Of a DNA stretch of 64,000 nt, positions 17,107-26,341 are shown piece after piece (position 1 is the first letter of the stretch; every line of letters starts with the position of its first letter). Origin of the DNA: Thalassovita mangrovi (GTDB lineage Bacteria > Pseudomonadota > Alphaproteobacteria > Rhodobacterales > Rhodobacteraceae); the NCBI RefSeq assembly GCF_009857745.1, contig NZ_WWEN01000011.1:1-64000 (forward strand). Reading direction: 5' to 3'. Made by a program: the position numbers and the translations under genes. A model generated the notes under the pieces. That model saw only the letters and a program-made list of their open reading frames with translations. It did not search any database and was not told where the DNA came from.

Positions 17107-18411
17107 TCAGTCTTCGTTCAGCTGATCCAGCCGCGCGCGCACCGACAACCCATGCGCCTGCAGGCTTTCCGAATTCGCCAGCGTCTCGGCCGCCGGGCCG
17201 ATGGCGCGCAGCGCCGCGGGCGTCATCTTGGCCAGCGTGGTGCGCTTGACGAAATCCATCACCGACAGACCCGAGGAGAACCGCGCGGATCGCGCGGTGG
17301 GCAGCACGTGATTGGGCCCGCCGACGTAATCGCCTATCGCCTCGGGCGTCCAGCCTCCAAGGAAAATCGCGCCCGCATGGGTGATCTTTTCGGCCAGCGC
17401 GTCGGGATCGGCGACGCAAAGCTCCAGGTGTTCCGGCGCCACCCGGTTCGACAATTCGGCGGCCCGGTCGAGGTCGTCGACCACGATCACCGCGCCGAAA
17501 TCGCGCCAGCTCGCCCCGGCGATGGCGCGCCGTTCCAGGGTTTCAAGGTTGCGTTCCACCGCCGCCGTGACGGCCTTGGCGAAATCGGCGCTGTCGGTGA
17601 TCAGGATCGACTGCGCGCTTTCGTCATGCTCGGCCTGGCTCAACAGGTCCAGCGCGACCCAGTCAGGGTTCGCATCGCCATCGGCGATGACCAGGATTTC
17701 CGACGGCCCCGCGATCATGTCGATGCCCACCTTGCCGAACACCCGCCGCTTGGCCGCGGCGACGAAGGCGTTGCCCGGCCCGGTGATCTTGTCCACCGGC
17801 TGCACGGTTTCGGTGCCATAGGCCAGCGCCGCCACCGCCTGCGCCCCGCCGATGCGGTAAATCTCGTCCACCCCGGCGATCTGCGCCGCCAGCAGCACCA
17901 GCGGATTGGCCGCCCCGTCCGGGGTCGGCACCACGATGGCCAAGCGTTCCACCCCGGCCACCTTGGCGGGAATCGCGTTCATCAGAACCGAGGACGGGTA
18001 AGAGGCCAGCCCGCCCGGCACGTAAAGCCCCGCCGCCGACACCGGCGTCCAGCGCCAGCCCAGCCCGGCGCCGGCCTCGTCGGTCCAATAGGCATCCTCG
18101 GGCAGCTGCTTTTCGTGATAGGCACGGATGCGCGCGGCGGCCAGTTCCAGCGCCTCGCGTTCCTCTGCGGGGACCTGCGCCACCAGTTCCGCGATCTCGT
18201 CCGGCGAGAAGCGCAAAGTCTGAGGGGTAAGCTCCAGCCGGTCGAACTTCGCCGTCAGCTCGATCAGCGCCGCATCGCCGCGGGTACGCACATCGGCAAT
18301 GATGCCGGCCACGACATCGTCCACATCGGGACTGTCCTCACGCTTGGCGCCCAGCAAAGCGGTGAAGGCGGTTTCGAAATCGGCATCGGTTGCGTTCAGG
18401 AATACAGGCAT
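17107..18411 (-). CDS. hisD: Histidinol dehydrogenase
   Basis: 434 residues, the normal length. It performs the last two steps of histidine synthesis, histidinol to histidine, using Zn and two NAD. Visible family blocks are YVPGGLASYPSSVLMNAIPA, ITGPGNAFVAAAKR, GPSEILVIADGDANPDWVALDLLSQAEHD (zinc-binding region) and PEHLELC near the end. The ATG at 18411 is followed by a normal N-terminus. It is separated from the murA-DUF2948 unit by a 256-base region of inverted repeats, so it probably has its own promoter there. Confidence 0.97.
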   Translation of the reverse strand: MPVFLNATDADFETAFTALLGAKREDSPDVDDVVAGIIADVRTRGDAALIELTAKFDRLELTPQTLRFSPDEIAELVAQVPAEEREALELAAARIRAYHEKQLPEDAYWTDEAGAGLGWRWTPVSAAGLYVPGGLASYPSSVLMNAIPAKVAGVERLAIVVPTPDGAANPLVLLAAQIAGVDEIYRIGGAQAVAALAYGTETVQPVDKITGPGNAFVAAAKRRVFGKVGIDMIAGPSEILVIADGDANPDWVALDLLSQAEHDESAQSILITDSADFAKAVTAAVERNLETLERRAIAGASWRDFGAVIVVDDLDRAAELSNRVAPEHLELCVADPDALAEKITHAGAIFLGGWTPEAIGDYVGGPNHVLPTARSARFSSGLSVMDFVKRTTLAKMTPAALRAIGPAAETLANSESLQAHGLSVRARLDQLNED

Positions 18412-18518
18412 GGTCCCTCCGGGTGATGCGCCCTGACATACAAGCCCCGTGCGCGGGTCTCAAGCATTCCTGTGAAGGGAAATGAGGGGCCCTGCCCCTC
18501 TTGGCCTGCGGCCAATTC

Positions 18519-18658
18519 ACCCCGGGATATTTCTGAACAGAAGAAGCAAGGGCGCAACAGCCCTTCTCCTGTTTCCAAATATTCCCGCCGGAGGCAAAGC
18601 CCGAGCGAATTTGGCGCAGACAAATTCGTGAGATATCAAGCGCGCGCTGCAAGCGCGC
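18519..18658. repeat. Inverted-repeat block between DUF2948 and hisD
   Basis: This 256-base gap (18412-18667) contains three structures. First, a long imperfect inverted repeat, arms about 18519-18553 and 18560-18592, has an apical hairpin 18548-18565. Second is an 8-bp hairpin, 18606-18628, with CGAATTTG/CAAATTCG arms. Third is a GC hairpin at 18640-18658. The long repeat resembles palindromes I remember as scattered between genes in Roseobacter genomes. On the minus strand these follow DUF2948 and may end or stabilise the murA transcript. Confidence 0.65.
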
Positions 18659-18667
18659 ACAATCTGG

Positions 18668-19144
18668 TCACGCCTCGTCCGGGTGTCCCGGCGCCTTGCC
18701 CGACGGTGCCCGATAGGGGCGGGTCACGTCCTTCAGCACCGCTTCCAGCGCTTCGACCTGCAGCCGGATCGCGCCGTCGCCGGCAAGGGTCAGTTCCACC
18801 GTGCCGCCCGGCGCTTCGCCCGGCTGCCAGTCGATCGACAGCAGCGACAGCACCATGTCCTTGTCGCCCTTTTCCACGCCCTGCGAGGCGACCTTCAGCA
18901 CGTTGTCGAACGCCAGCAGCGATTGCACCCGCTCGGCGCCGTGGCGGTCGCGGCCGCGGTCTTCCCAGCGGAACCGGTTCAACAGCAGCGCAAAGCGGCG
19001 TTCGCGCGGGCGCCAGGTCATTTCGGCCGCCGGAAACACCGCATCTTGCACCAGCGCCGAGATCACCTCGAGGTCGCCTTCTTCCAGCGCCCCGAGATTC
19101 AGCGGCGCCTCGCGCCCGTCTTCGAACCGTGCGTCTTCGCTCAT
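18668..19144 (-). CDS. DUF2948 family protein
   Basis: 158 residues. Recognisable features are [42 protein letters not shown] and the IDWQPGE strand, all usual in DUF2948, a family of unknown function that follows murA in alphaproteobacteria. No membrane segment. The ATG at 19144 overlaps the murA stop by 4 bases, so the two are co-translated. Confidence 0.87.
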   Translation of the reverse strand: MSEDARFEDGREAPLNLGALEEGDLEVISALVQDAVFPAAEMTWRPRERRFALLLNRFRWEDRGRDRHGAERVQSLLAFDNVLKVASQGVEKGDKDMVLSLLSIDWQPGEAPGGTVELTLAGDGAIRLQVEALEAVLKDVTRPYRAPSGKAPGHPDEA

Positions 19145-20409
19145 TCCGCGTTCACCCGTTCTATCCGTGCGCCGACATTGCGCAGCTTTTCCTCGACCCG
19201 TTCATAGCCGCGATCCAGGTGATAGACCCGGTTCACGATGGTTTCGCCTTCCGCCGCCAGCCCGGCGAGGATCAGCGAAACAGACGCGCGCAGGTCGGTC
19301 GCCATCACCGGCGCGCCCTTGAGTTTTTCCACCCCGGTCACCGTCGCGGTGCCGCCATGCACCTCGATCTCGGCGCCCATGCGCGTCAGTTCGGGCGCAT
19401 GCATGAAGCGATTCTCGAAGATGCGTTCTTCCAGCACCGATTTGCCCTCGGCGGTGCACATCAGCGCCATCATCTGCGCCTGCAGGTCGGTGGGGAAGCC
19501 CGGGAAAGGCTCGGTGACAACGTCGACCGCGCGGACCCGGCCGTTCTTGCGCGCCACTTTCAGACCCTTGTCGGTTTGCTCCACCGAAATCCCGGCGGCG
19601 TCGAGCTTTTCGCAGAAGGCGCCGACCAGGTCGATCCGGCCGCCCAGCAATTCCACCTCGCCGCCGCAGATCGCCGGGGCCAGCATATAGGTGCCCAGCT
19701 CGATCCGGTCGGTCACCACCGGGTGGGTGGCGCCATTCAGGCGATCGACGCCCTGGATGGTGATGGTCGATGTGCCCTCGCCTTCGATCTGGGCGCCCAT
19801 CTTGCGCAGGCATTCCACCAGGTCGACGATTTCGGGTTCGCGGGCGGCGTTTTTCAGCACCGTGGTGCCCTTGGCCAGCGTCGCCGCCATCACCACGTTT
19901 TCGGTCGCCCCCACGGACGCGAAGCGCAGCTCGTGCACCGCGCCCTTCAGACCGCCCGGCGCCTTGGCGTGCAGGTAGCCGTCCTTCAGCTCGATCTCGG
20001 CCCCCATCGCTTCCAGCGCGGAGATATGCAGATCCATCGGCCGCGCGCCGATGGCGCAACCGCCGGGCAGCGATACTTCGGCATGATGTTCGCGCGCCAG
20101 CAGCGGCCCCAGCACCAGGTTCGAGGCGCGCATCTTGCGCACGATATCGTAATCGGCCCGGGTGGTGGTCAGGTTGTGGCTCGACATCGCCTGCACCTGG
20201 CCGTCCTGCATCGAGGTCACCTCGGCCCCCAGCGATTGCAGCAGCTGGGTCATCGTCTTGATGTCGCTCAGCCTGGGCGCATTGGTCAGGGTCAGCGGTT
20301 CCTCGGACAGCAAAGTCGCCGGCATCAGGGTCAGGCAGGCGTTCTTGGCCCCGGCGATCGGGATCTGCCCGCTCAGCGGGCCGTTGCCCGTCACGATAAT
20401 CGAATCCAT
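19141..20409 (-). CDS. murA: UDP-N-acetylglucosamine 1-carboxyvinyltransferase
   Basis: 422 residues. MurA transfers enolpyruvate from PEP to UDP-GlcNAc, the first committed step of peptidoglycan synthesis. The start [20 protein letters not shown] holds the substrate-binding Lys-Asn. The catalytic Cys is in [16 protein letters not shown], so it should be fosfomycin-sensitive. Asp of the active site is in [14 protein letters not shown]. The start shares one base with the stop of a 52-codon upstream gene (TGATG), and the stop overlaps DUF2948. Confidence 0.98.
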   Translation of the reverse strand: MDSIIVTGNGPLSGQIPIAGAKNACLTLMPATLLSEEPLTLTNAPRLSDIKTMTQLLQSLGAEVTSMQDGQVQAMSSHNLTTTRADYDIVRKMRASNLVLGPLLAREHHAEVSLPGGCAIGARPMDLHISALEAMGAEIELKDGYLHAKAPGGLKGAVHELRFASVGATENVVMAATLAKGTTVLKNAAREPEIVDLVECLRKMGAQIEGEGTSTITIQGVDRLNGATHPVVTDRIELGTYMLAPAICGGEVELLGGRIDLVGAFCEKLDAAGISVEQTDKGLKVARKNGRVRAVDVVTEPFPGFPTDLQAQMMALMCTAEGKSVLEERIFENRFMHAPELTRMGAEIEVHGGTATVTGVEKLKGAPVMATDLRASVSLILAGLAAEGETIVNRVYHLDRGYERVEEKLRNVGARIERVNAE

Positions 20410-20567
20410 CAGTCCTGCCCCTTGCCGTTATTATCAGACCCGTCCGCCGCCCGGGCGCGCGCCTGGGCCTTGCGTTTGGCCATATTGGCCTTCAGCGCGG
20501 CCTTCAATCGGTCCTCGCGCGTATCGGTCTTTTTCGGTTGTTTTTTGCCGTTATGCTTCTGCTCCAT
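20409..20567 (-). CDS. Small basic protein upstream of murA
   Basis: A 52-residue open frame, ATG at 20567, whose TGA shares its A with the murA ATG. The product is strongly basic and polar ([20 protein letters not shown], then an Ala/Lys/Arg-rich helix ending in [11 protein letters not shown]) with no hydrophobic segment. The tight coupling to murA and normal codon use support a real gene. A ribosome site is weak. Function unknown; the helix could bind nucleic acid, but that is speculation. Confidence 0.65.
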   Translation of the reverse strand: MEQKHNGKKQPKKTDTREDRLKAALKANMAKRKAQARARAADGSDNNGKGQD

Positions 20568-20685
20568 GGCACTGTCATACATGAGGGTGAAAAAACCGTC
20601 CAGATAACGCTTGCACCCGGAATCAAATCCCGTTAATCAGCCCCCCACGGTCGGACAGGACATGATCCGACGACCGGAAAACGGC

Positions 20686-20760
<75 letters not shown>

Positions 20761-20804
20761 TCTTCCCCATAGTCTTAGCGATCGGACAGCCGCAAAAGCG
20801 GACC

Positions 20805-21536
20805 TCACCCCTTGCCGCCGAGCTTTTCCAAGCCTTCGATCAGCGCATCGCTCATGCCGCTTTGCACCATGTGCTCGCGCAGGCGCTGATTGTAACCGCC
20901 CGGCGTATCCAGCGCCCTGAGCAGCGTGGCGCAGTCGGAGCCTTCCAGGCTGGAGCCCACCAGATGGCGCAGGAAGGATTCGCCCTGATCGGGATCGGCC
21001 ACATGTTCGCCCAGCCACCCTGCTGCATCGGCGACCAGCTTCACCGCAGGCGACAGCACCGCCTGCGCGGCCAGATAGGCGGCCATTTCCCCGGCATCCT
21101 GCAGCTCATAAACCGTATTGCGCGCGCCAAAGAGCGCGTTCAGCAAGCCCATATCGCCCTGCGCCATGATCGGTGATCCGCCCCGGGCGATGCCCGGGAA
21201 CGGCATCACGATCGCGCTGGCGCGGGCCGGGGCGACCCAATCCGCGACCTGTTCCAACGTCGCGCCCGCCATCAGGGTGATCACCTGCTGGTCGGCGCGG
21301 AAGGACAGACCGGGCAGGAGATCGGCTGCGACCTCGGCCATCAGGCCGAGAATCACTACCTCGCTTGCCTCGACCACCTGCCGGTTATCCGCCACGGAGA
21401 CATTGCCGAACATGCCCGACAGCCGCGCCGCATGGGATTCGCCGCGCCGCGACACGGTGATGTCATGCCCGTCGCCCGCGATTCCCTCGACCACCGCCGA
21501 GGCGATGGTGCCCAGTCCCAACACGCCGATTCTCAT
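20805..21536 (-). CDS. Pyrroline-5-carboxylate reductase-like NAD(P)-binding protein
   Basis: 243 residues from the ATG at 21536. A Rossmann start, MRIGVLGLGTIASAVVEGIAG (G-x-G-x-x-A), is followed by the ProC-type layout: strand-loop VVILGLMAEVAADLL, QQVITLMAGATLEQ, and a C-terminal LRALDTPGGYNQRLREHM resembling the TPGG loop of ProC. It is shorter than standard ProC (about 270). It follows the flavin N-demethylase-like gene, 32 bases away on the same strand. A role in handling proline-type or other imine/amine products is inferred. Confidence 0.75.
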   Translation of the reverse strand: MRIGVLGLGTIASAVVEGIAGDGHDITVSRRGESHAARLSGMFGNVSVADNRQVVEASEVVILGLMAEVAADLLPGLSFRADQQVITLMAGATLEQVADWVAPARASAIVMPFPGIARGGSPIMAQGDMGLLNALFGARNTVYELQDAGEMAAYLAAQAVLSPAVKLVADAAGWLGEHVADPDQGESFLRHLVGSSLEGSDCATLLRALDTPGGYNQRLREHMVQSGMSDALIEGLEKLGGKG

Positions 21537-21568
21537 GCCATCCGCCTTTCCCCGTTCCCCCATCTGCC

Positions 21569-23614
21569 TCAGATTTCCCGCACCAGTCGCAGCGCGTCAT
21601 GGATCGCCGCATGGGTGTTGCGCGGGCTGACCGCGTCGCCGATGCGGTAGAGACGGAACCGCCCCTCCAGGTTGCGGTTGACCTGCTGCGGGCGACCGTC
21701 GATCAGCGCATCGTAATCGACCGCGCCCAGGTTGGTGCTGAGCGGTTTCAGATCGAAATAGAGATCGTCCAAGGGCCGGGTGCCGTAATTCACCACCACC
21801 TGATCATACAGCGCCTCGCTCACATGATCGCTGTAATCGGTGCCGATCCGCGCCTGCAACTGGTTGCCCTCGCGGGCCACGCCCAACAGGCGACGGGCGA
21901 CGGTGAAAGTGACATCCCTGCCCTGCAGCGCCGCCATGTAGGGGGTCAGGTTCATCCCCATGATATCAGGGGCGAAGGTCCGGTCGGGGGTCATCACCTC
22001 AACCCTTGCCCCGGCCTCCGCCGCGACCTCCGCCGCCATCAGCGCCGGGTGATCGCCGCTTTCGTCATAGATCAGCACGTTGCGCCCGGGCTTCGCGTCG
22101 CCCGAAATCAGGTCCCAGGCGGAAACCGCCAGGTCCTGATCGCCGTCGGTTTCGAACAGTTCCGCATTGGGCAAACCGCCGGTGGCGACGATCACCACGT
22201 CGGGGGTCAGCGCGGTGACGTCCTCGGCCTCGGCCCATGTGTTGAAGCGGAACTCCACGTCGCGCGCGGCGCATTGGGACATGCGCCAGTCGATGATGCC
22301 GATCATTTCGCGCCGGCGCGGGTTCAGCGCGGTCAGCCGCACCTGCCCGCCCGGATCGGGCTGCGCCTCGAACACGGTCACCTGATGCCCCCGCTCCGCC
22401 GCTACCCGCGCGGCTTCCAGCCCGCCGGGACCGGCGCCGACCACCACCACCCGTTTGCGCTCGGGTGCAGGCGCGATCGCATGCGGCTGGGTCAGTTCGC
22501 GCCCCGTGGAGGCGTTGTGGATGCACAAGGCCGCGCCGCCCTGGTAGATCCGGTCGAGGCAATAGGTGGCGCCGACGCAGGGGCGGATATCGTCCTCTCG
22601 CCCCTCTTTGATCTTCTGCACGATATGCGGATCGGCCATATGCGCCCGGGTCATCCCCACCATGTCGAGCAATCCCTCGGACACCGCATGGCGCGCCGTC
22701 GCCACGTCGGGGATGCGCGCGGCGTGGAAGGTGGGCATGCCGGTGGCCGCCCGCACCGATCCGGCAAAATCCAGATGCGGCGCGCTTTTCATCCCCTGCA
22801 AGGGAATCACGCCCGTGAGCGCCGGGTCGGTATGGATACGGCCGCGGATCACGTTGAGGAAATCCACCTGCCCGGTCGCTTTCAGCCGCTCGGCGATCTG
22901 CAATCCCATTTCAGGGTCGATGCCGCCCGCCGCCGCCTCATCGGCGGTGAAACGGACGCCGAGGATGAAATCCTCGCCCACCCGTTCGCGGATCGCCTTG
23001 ATCACGTCGAGCCCGAAACGCATCCGGTCGTCCAGCGACCCGGCGCCGTAAGGACCGGAGAGCGTGTTGGTCAAGGGCGACCAGAACTGGTCGATCAGGT
23101 GGCCGTAGGCTTCCAGCTCGATCCCGTCCATGCCGCCCGCCTTCATCCGCTCGGCGGCATCGGCGAAATCGGCAATGACGCGCTCGATATCCCAATCCTC
23201 CATCAGCTTGGGAAACGCCCTATGCGCCGGTTCGCGGTGCGGGCCCGGCGACAGCGTGGGCAGCCAATCACCCTTGTCCCACCCGGTGCGGCGGCCCAGA
23301 TGGGTCAGCTGGATCATCACCGCCGCGCCGTGTTCGAGACAGGCATCGGTCAGCTCGCGAATCCACGGCACCACCTCGTCCTTGTAGGCCAGGATATTGC
23401 CGAAGGACGGCGGGCTGTCGCGCGAGACCGAGGCCGATCCGGCCGTCATCGTCAGCGCCACCCCGGCCCGCGCCCGTTCCGCGTGATAGGCGCGGTAGCG
23501 TTCCTTCGGCATCCCGTCCTCGGCATAGGCGGGTTCGTGGCTGGTGGTCATGATCCGGTTGCGCAGGGTCAGGTGTTTCAGCCGATAGGGCTGCAGCAGC
23601 GGGTCCTTGGACAT
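21569..23614 (-). CDS. FMN/FAD oxidoreductase, N-demethylase-like (TMADH/DgcA family)
   Basis: 681 residues from the ATG at 23614, chosen for the GGAAAG site before it. N-terminal half: old-yellow-enzyme barrel (LKHLTLRNRIMTTSHEP to about 360). Then a Cys motif, CVGATYC-x11-C, where trimethylamine dehydrogenase has CxxCxxC-x11-C. The second Cys is Ala here, so only three of the four cluster ligands are present. The C-terminal half has an FAD/NAD fold (RVVVVGAGPGGLEAARVAA). Such enzymes remove N-methyl groups from dimethylglycine, N-methylproline or trimethylamine. It lies 26 bases after the MttB-like gene, supporting a methylated-amine pathway. As I recall, DgcA-like relatives share the three-Cys form. 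Confidence 0.85.
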   Translation of the reverse strand: MSKDPLLQPYRLKHLTLRNRIMTTSHEPAYAEDGMPKERYRAYHAERARAGVALTMTAGSASVSRDSPPSFGNILAYKDEVVPWIRELTDACLEHGAAVMIQLTHLGRRTGWDKGDWLPTLSPGPHREPAHRAFPKLMEDWDIERVIADFADAAERMKAGGMDGIELEAYGHLIDQFWSPLTNTLSGPYGAGSLDDRMRFGLDVIKAIRERVGEDFILGVRFTADEAAAGGIDPEMGLQIAERLKATGQVDFLNVIRGRIHTDPALTGVIPLQGMKSAPHLDFAGSVRAATGMPTFHAARIPDVATARHAVSEGLLDMVGMTRAHMADPHIVQKIKEGREDDIRPCVGATYCLDRIYQGGAALCIHNASTGRELTQPHAIAPAPERKRVVVVGAGPGGLEAARVAAERGHQVTVFEAQPDPGGQVRLTALNPRRREMIGIIDWRMSQCAARDVEFRFNTWAEAEDVTALTPDVVIVATGGLPNAELFETDGDQDLAVSAWDLISGDAKPGRNVLIYDESGDHPALMAAEVAAEAGARVEVMTPDRTFAPDIMGMNLTPYMAALQGRDVTFTVARRLLGVAREGNQLQARIGTDYSDHVSEALYDQVVVNYGTRPLDDLYFDLKPLSTNLGAVDYDALIDGRPQQVNRNLEGRFRLYRIGDAVSPRNTHAAIHDALRLVREI

Positions 23615-23640
23615 TCGCGGTCTTTCCTGTGTCGTGAGTT

Positions 23641-25221
23641 TCAGTACCACGCATCCAGCATGGATGCTTTTTTGCGCGCGATGAAGTCTTTCAGCGCCTC
23701 ATCGGTGCCCGCATCCATCGCGGGCGGCTGATAATCGGCGAGATGCTGCTTCCAGCGCCGGTTGGCGCGGCTGGCGTAATCGGCCCCGCCCTGGTCCAAC
23801 CAGGTTTCGAACGGCTGGTCGTCGTTCAGCGCGCTGTCCCAATAGGCGGTCTTGTAATGGCGCAGCGTGTGGGCGGTGCCGAACAGGTGTTCGCCCGGCC
23901 CCTGTTCCGCCAGCGCCTCGATGCCCAGCGTGTCGTCATCCACCGCCATCCCGTTCAGATAGGCGTGCAGCGCCCCGCACATGTCGCAATCCATCACGAA
24001 TTTCTCGTAAGACATCGACAAAAGCCCATCGAGGAACCCGGCCGAATGCAGGATGAAATTGGCCCCGCCCTGCACCGCCGACATCATCGACATCATCGCC
24101 TGCTGCATCGCCTGCCCGTCGGGCAGCTTGGAGGTGGCGAAATTCCCCGCGCAGCGCAGTGGCAACCTGAACCGCCGCGCCATCTGCCCCATCACCAGCG
24201 AGGCCAGCGCCGGTTCCGGCGTGCCGAAGGTGGGCGATCCGCTACGCAACGCCATCGAGCTGAGGAACCCGCCCAGCACCACCGGCGCGCCGGGGCGCAC
24301 CAGCTGGGTCAGCGCGCAGGCGGTCATCGATTCGGCCAGGCATTGCGCGACGGCCCCGGCCATGGTCAGCGGCGCCACAGCCCCGCCCAGCAGGAAGGGC
24401 ACGTGGACCGATCCCTGCCCGGCGCGCGCATAGGCGGTGATCCCTTGCGTCGTCACCCCATCCAGCACCAAGGGCGAGGTGGTGTTAAAATTGCCCATGA
24501 TCACGCAATGGTCGTCGACGAAATCCGTCCCGAACAGGATGCGGCACATTTCGATCGAATCCTCGGCCCGTTCCGGTGCAGTGATCGACCCCAGGAAGGC
24601 CCGGTCGGAATAGCACATATGGGCGTAAACCATATCCAGGTGCCGCTTGTTCACCGCCACGTCGGTCGGTTCGCAGATGGTGCCGCCGGAATGGTGCAGC
24701 CAGGGCGAAGACTGGCTCAGCTTCACCAGGTTTTTGAAATCCTCGATCGTGCCGTAGCGCCGCCCGTTATCCAGATCCATCACGAAGGGCGACCCGTAGG
24801 AGGGCGCAAACACCATCGCGTCGCCGCCGATTTCCACCGAATTGGCCGGGTTGCGGGCGTGCTGGGTGAACCGTTCGGGGGCGGTTTTCACCAACTCGCG
24901 GATCATTCCCGGCGCGAAACGGATGTTCCAGACATCGCGGCTGACCTCGCGCACCGTGCCGCCCGCCGCGCGGAACAATTCGACCGTGGCCGGGTCGTCG
25001 CGGAACTCGATGCCGATTTCGGACAGGATGCGATCCATCGCCGCTTCGATCCGGTCCAGCGCGTCCTCGGACAGCAAGTCATAGGTGGGGATGCCCCGGG
25101 TGATATAGGGCACCCGAAGATGCGGGTTCTGCCCCGGCCCATTCGCCCGGTCCGTCCCGCGCCCCGATCTGCGCCCCGTCCGCCGTCCGGCCCGGGCCGG
25201 TTTGCGTTCCTCTGCCAGCAT
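23641..25221 (-). CDS. MttB-family methyltransferase, no pyrrolysine
   Basis: 526 residues. Long blocks of the trimethylamine methyltransferase family are visible: LSEIGIEFRDDPATVELFRAAGG, FAPSYGSPFVMDLDNGRRYGT, LHHSGGTICEPTDV, GANFILHSAGFLDGLLSMSYEKFVMD. The frame reads through without an in-frame amber codon, so it belongs to the non-Pyl subgroup, whose known members demethylate glycine betaine, proline betaine or carnitine. The first 40 residues are Arg/Gly-rich and probably disordered. The corrinoid protein it would need is not encoded nearby. It is divergent from a LysR gene. Confidence 0.85.
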   Translation of the reverse strand: MLAEERKPARAGRRTGRRSGRGTDRANGPGQNPHLRVPYITRGIPTYDLLSEDALDRIEAAMDRILSEIGIEFRDDPATVELFRAAGGTVREVSRDVWNIRFAPGMIRELVKTAPERFTQHARNPANSVEIGGDAMVFAPSYGSPFVMDLDNGRRYGTIEDFKNLVKLSQSSPWLHHSGGTICEPTDVAVNKRHLDMVYAHMCYSDRAFLGSITAPERAEDSIEMCRILFGTDFVDDHCVIMGNFNTTSPLVLDGVTTQGITAYARAGQGSVHVPFLLGGAVAPLTMAGAVAQCLAESMTACALTQLVRPGAPVVLGGFLSSMALRSGSPTFGTPEPALASLVMGQMARRFRLPLRCAGNFATSKLPDGQAMQQAMMSMMSAVQGGANFILHSAGFLDGLLSMSYEKFVMDCDMCGALHAYLNGMAVDDDTLGIEALAEQGPGEHLFGTAHTLRHYKTAYWDSALNDDQPFETWLDQGGADYASRANRRWKQHLADYQPPAMDAGTDEALKDFIARKKASMLDAWY

Positions 25222-25296
25222 CGCCTTCGCCTTCCCTGTCTCGCCTCGGATGGCAAATCCTGCGAAGGGCGGGACGCGTTGACAACGGCAATTAGA

Positions 25297-25311
25297 CTAA
25301 CCAAGGATTAG
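25297..25311. promoter_or_regulatory. Candidate LysR box between mttB-like and lysR genes
   Basis: CTAA-N7-TTAG fits the T-N11-A rule for LysR operators and lies in the 161-base divergent region, 76 bases before the MttB-like start and 72 before the LysR start. Related ACTAA/TTAG half-sites flank it. Confidence 0.45.
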
Positions 25312-25382
25312 CTGAACTAAGCCAGAACGCCGATTCCGGCAGGCCTGACAGCCCCTTTCACCCGGCACGGGACAATCCGCCT

Positions 25383-26294
25383 ATGGCACAGCGCCCCTAC
25401 AACCTGCCCCCGATGAGCGCCCTTGTCAGTTTCGAGGCCGCCGCGCGCAATGTCAGCTTCAAGGCCGCCGCGCAGGAATTGAACGTCACCCCGGCGGCGG
25501 TCAGCCACCAGGTCAAGGCGCTGGAAACCGAGCTGCGCCAGCAGCTGTTCCGCCGCAATCATCGCGGGGTGGAGCTGACCGAAACCGGGGCCTACCTGCT
25601 GGTCGCACTGCAACGGGGGTTCGAAGGGATTTCCGACGCCGTGGCGCAGCTGCGCTCGGACGCGGCCAGCGCCACGGTCACCATCCGCGCCTCGACCGCT
25701 GTCAGCTCGCTCTGGCTGGCGCCGAAACTGGCGGAATTCTGGCAAACCCACCCGCACATCCCGGTGTCGCAGAACGTCACCGATTTCCCCGATCACGCGC
25801 CCGCCTGCGATCTCAGCATCAATTACGGGCGGATCGAGCAGGACAGCGGCGATGTGCGGCTGCTGTTCCGCGACCGGATCGCGGCGCTTGGCAGCCCGCA
25901 TTTCGCCGCCAAGCACCGGATCGAAACCATCGGGGATTTCGCCCGCACGCCGCTTATCCACATGGACATGCCGGGGATCGAATGGACCCATTGGGCCGAC
26001 TGGTGCCGCGACCTGGGCTATGACGGGCCGCTGGGCGGCGGATACCGTGTGAACAATTACGTCATCGCGCTGCAGGCGGCGCAGGATGCGGTGGGCGCGG
26101 TGCTGGGCTGGGGCGGGCTGACCGGGCCGCTTGTGGCGTCGGGGGCTTTGGTGAAGCTCTGGCCCGAGGAACTGGCCTCGCCGCGCGATTTCTACATCAA
26201 GCTGCATCCCGGCGCGTCGCCCAAGGCGGCGATGGTGCGCGACTGGCTGCTGGGCTTTGCCGACCGGGACGCCGCGCAAACCGCCCCGAACTGA
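25383..26294 (+). CDS. LysR family regulator (GcvA-like)
   Basis: 303 residues, standard LysR size. HTH at about 8-66 (MSALVSFEAAARNVSFKAAA, then VTPAAVSHQVKALE), followed by the LysR effector domain. The HTH wording is of the GcvA group. It is divergent from the MttB-like/N-demethylase/ProC-like genes and probably controls them. A hairpin lies 2 bases past its stop, in the gap shared with the convergent acyl-CoA synthetase. Confidence 0.9.
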   Translation: MAQRPYNLPPMSALVSFEAAARNVSFKAAAQELNVTPAAVSHQVKALETELRQQLFRRNHRGVELTETGAYLLVALQRGFEGISDAVAQLRSDAASATVTIRASTAVSSLWLAPKLAEFWQTHPHIPVSQNVTDFPDHAPACDLSINYGRIEQDSGDVRLLFRDRIAALGSPHFAAKHRIETIGDFARTPLIHMDMPGIEWTHWADWCRDLGYDGPLGGGYRVNNYVIALQAAQDAVGAVLGWGGLTGPLVASGALVKLWPEELASPRDFYIKLHPGASPKAAMVRDWLLGFADRDAAQTAPN

Positions 26295-26296
26295 AA

Positions 26297-26316
26297 CGCG
26301 GCCCCGAAGGGCCGCG
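26297..26316. terminator. Hairpin between convergent lysR and acyl-CoA synthetase
   Basis: CGCGGCCC-CGAA-GGGCCGCG forms an 8-bp stem with a stable 4-base loop in the 47-base gap between convergent genes. No long T-run is present, so strength is uncertain. Confidence 0.55.
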
Positions 26317-26341
26317 CTGTCATCGCTCGATCAGGTCAGGA

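Noticed and set aside
23641-25221. Pyrrolysine-containing trimethylamine methyltransferase
   Set aside because: The frame has no in-frame amber codon, so it is the non-Pyl form.
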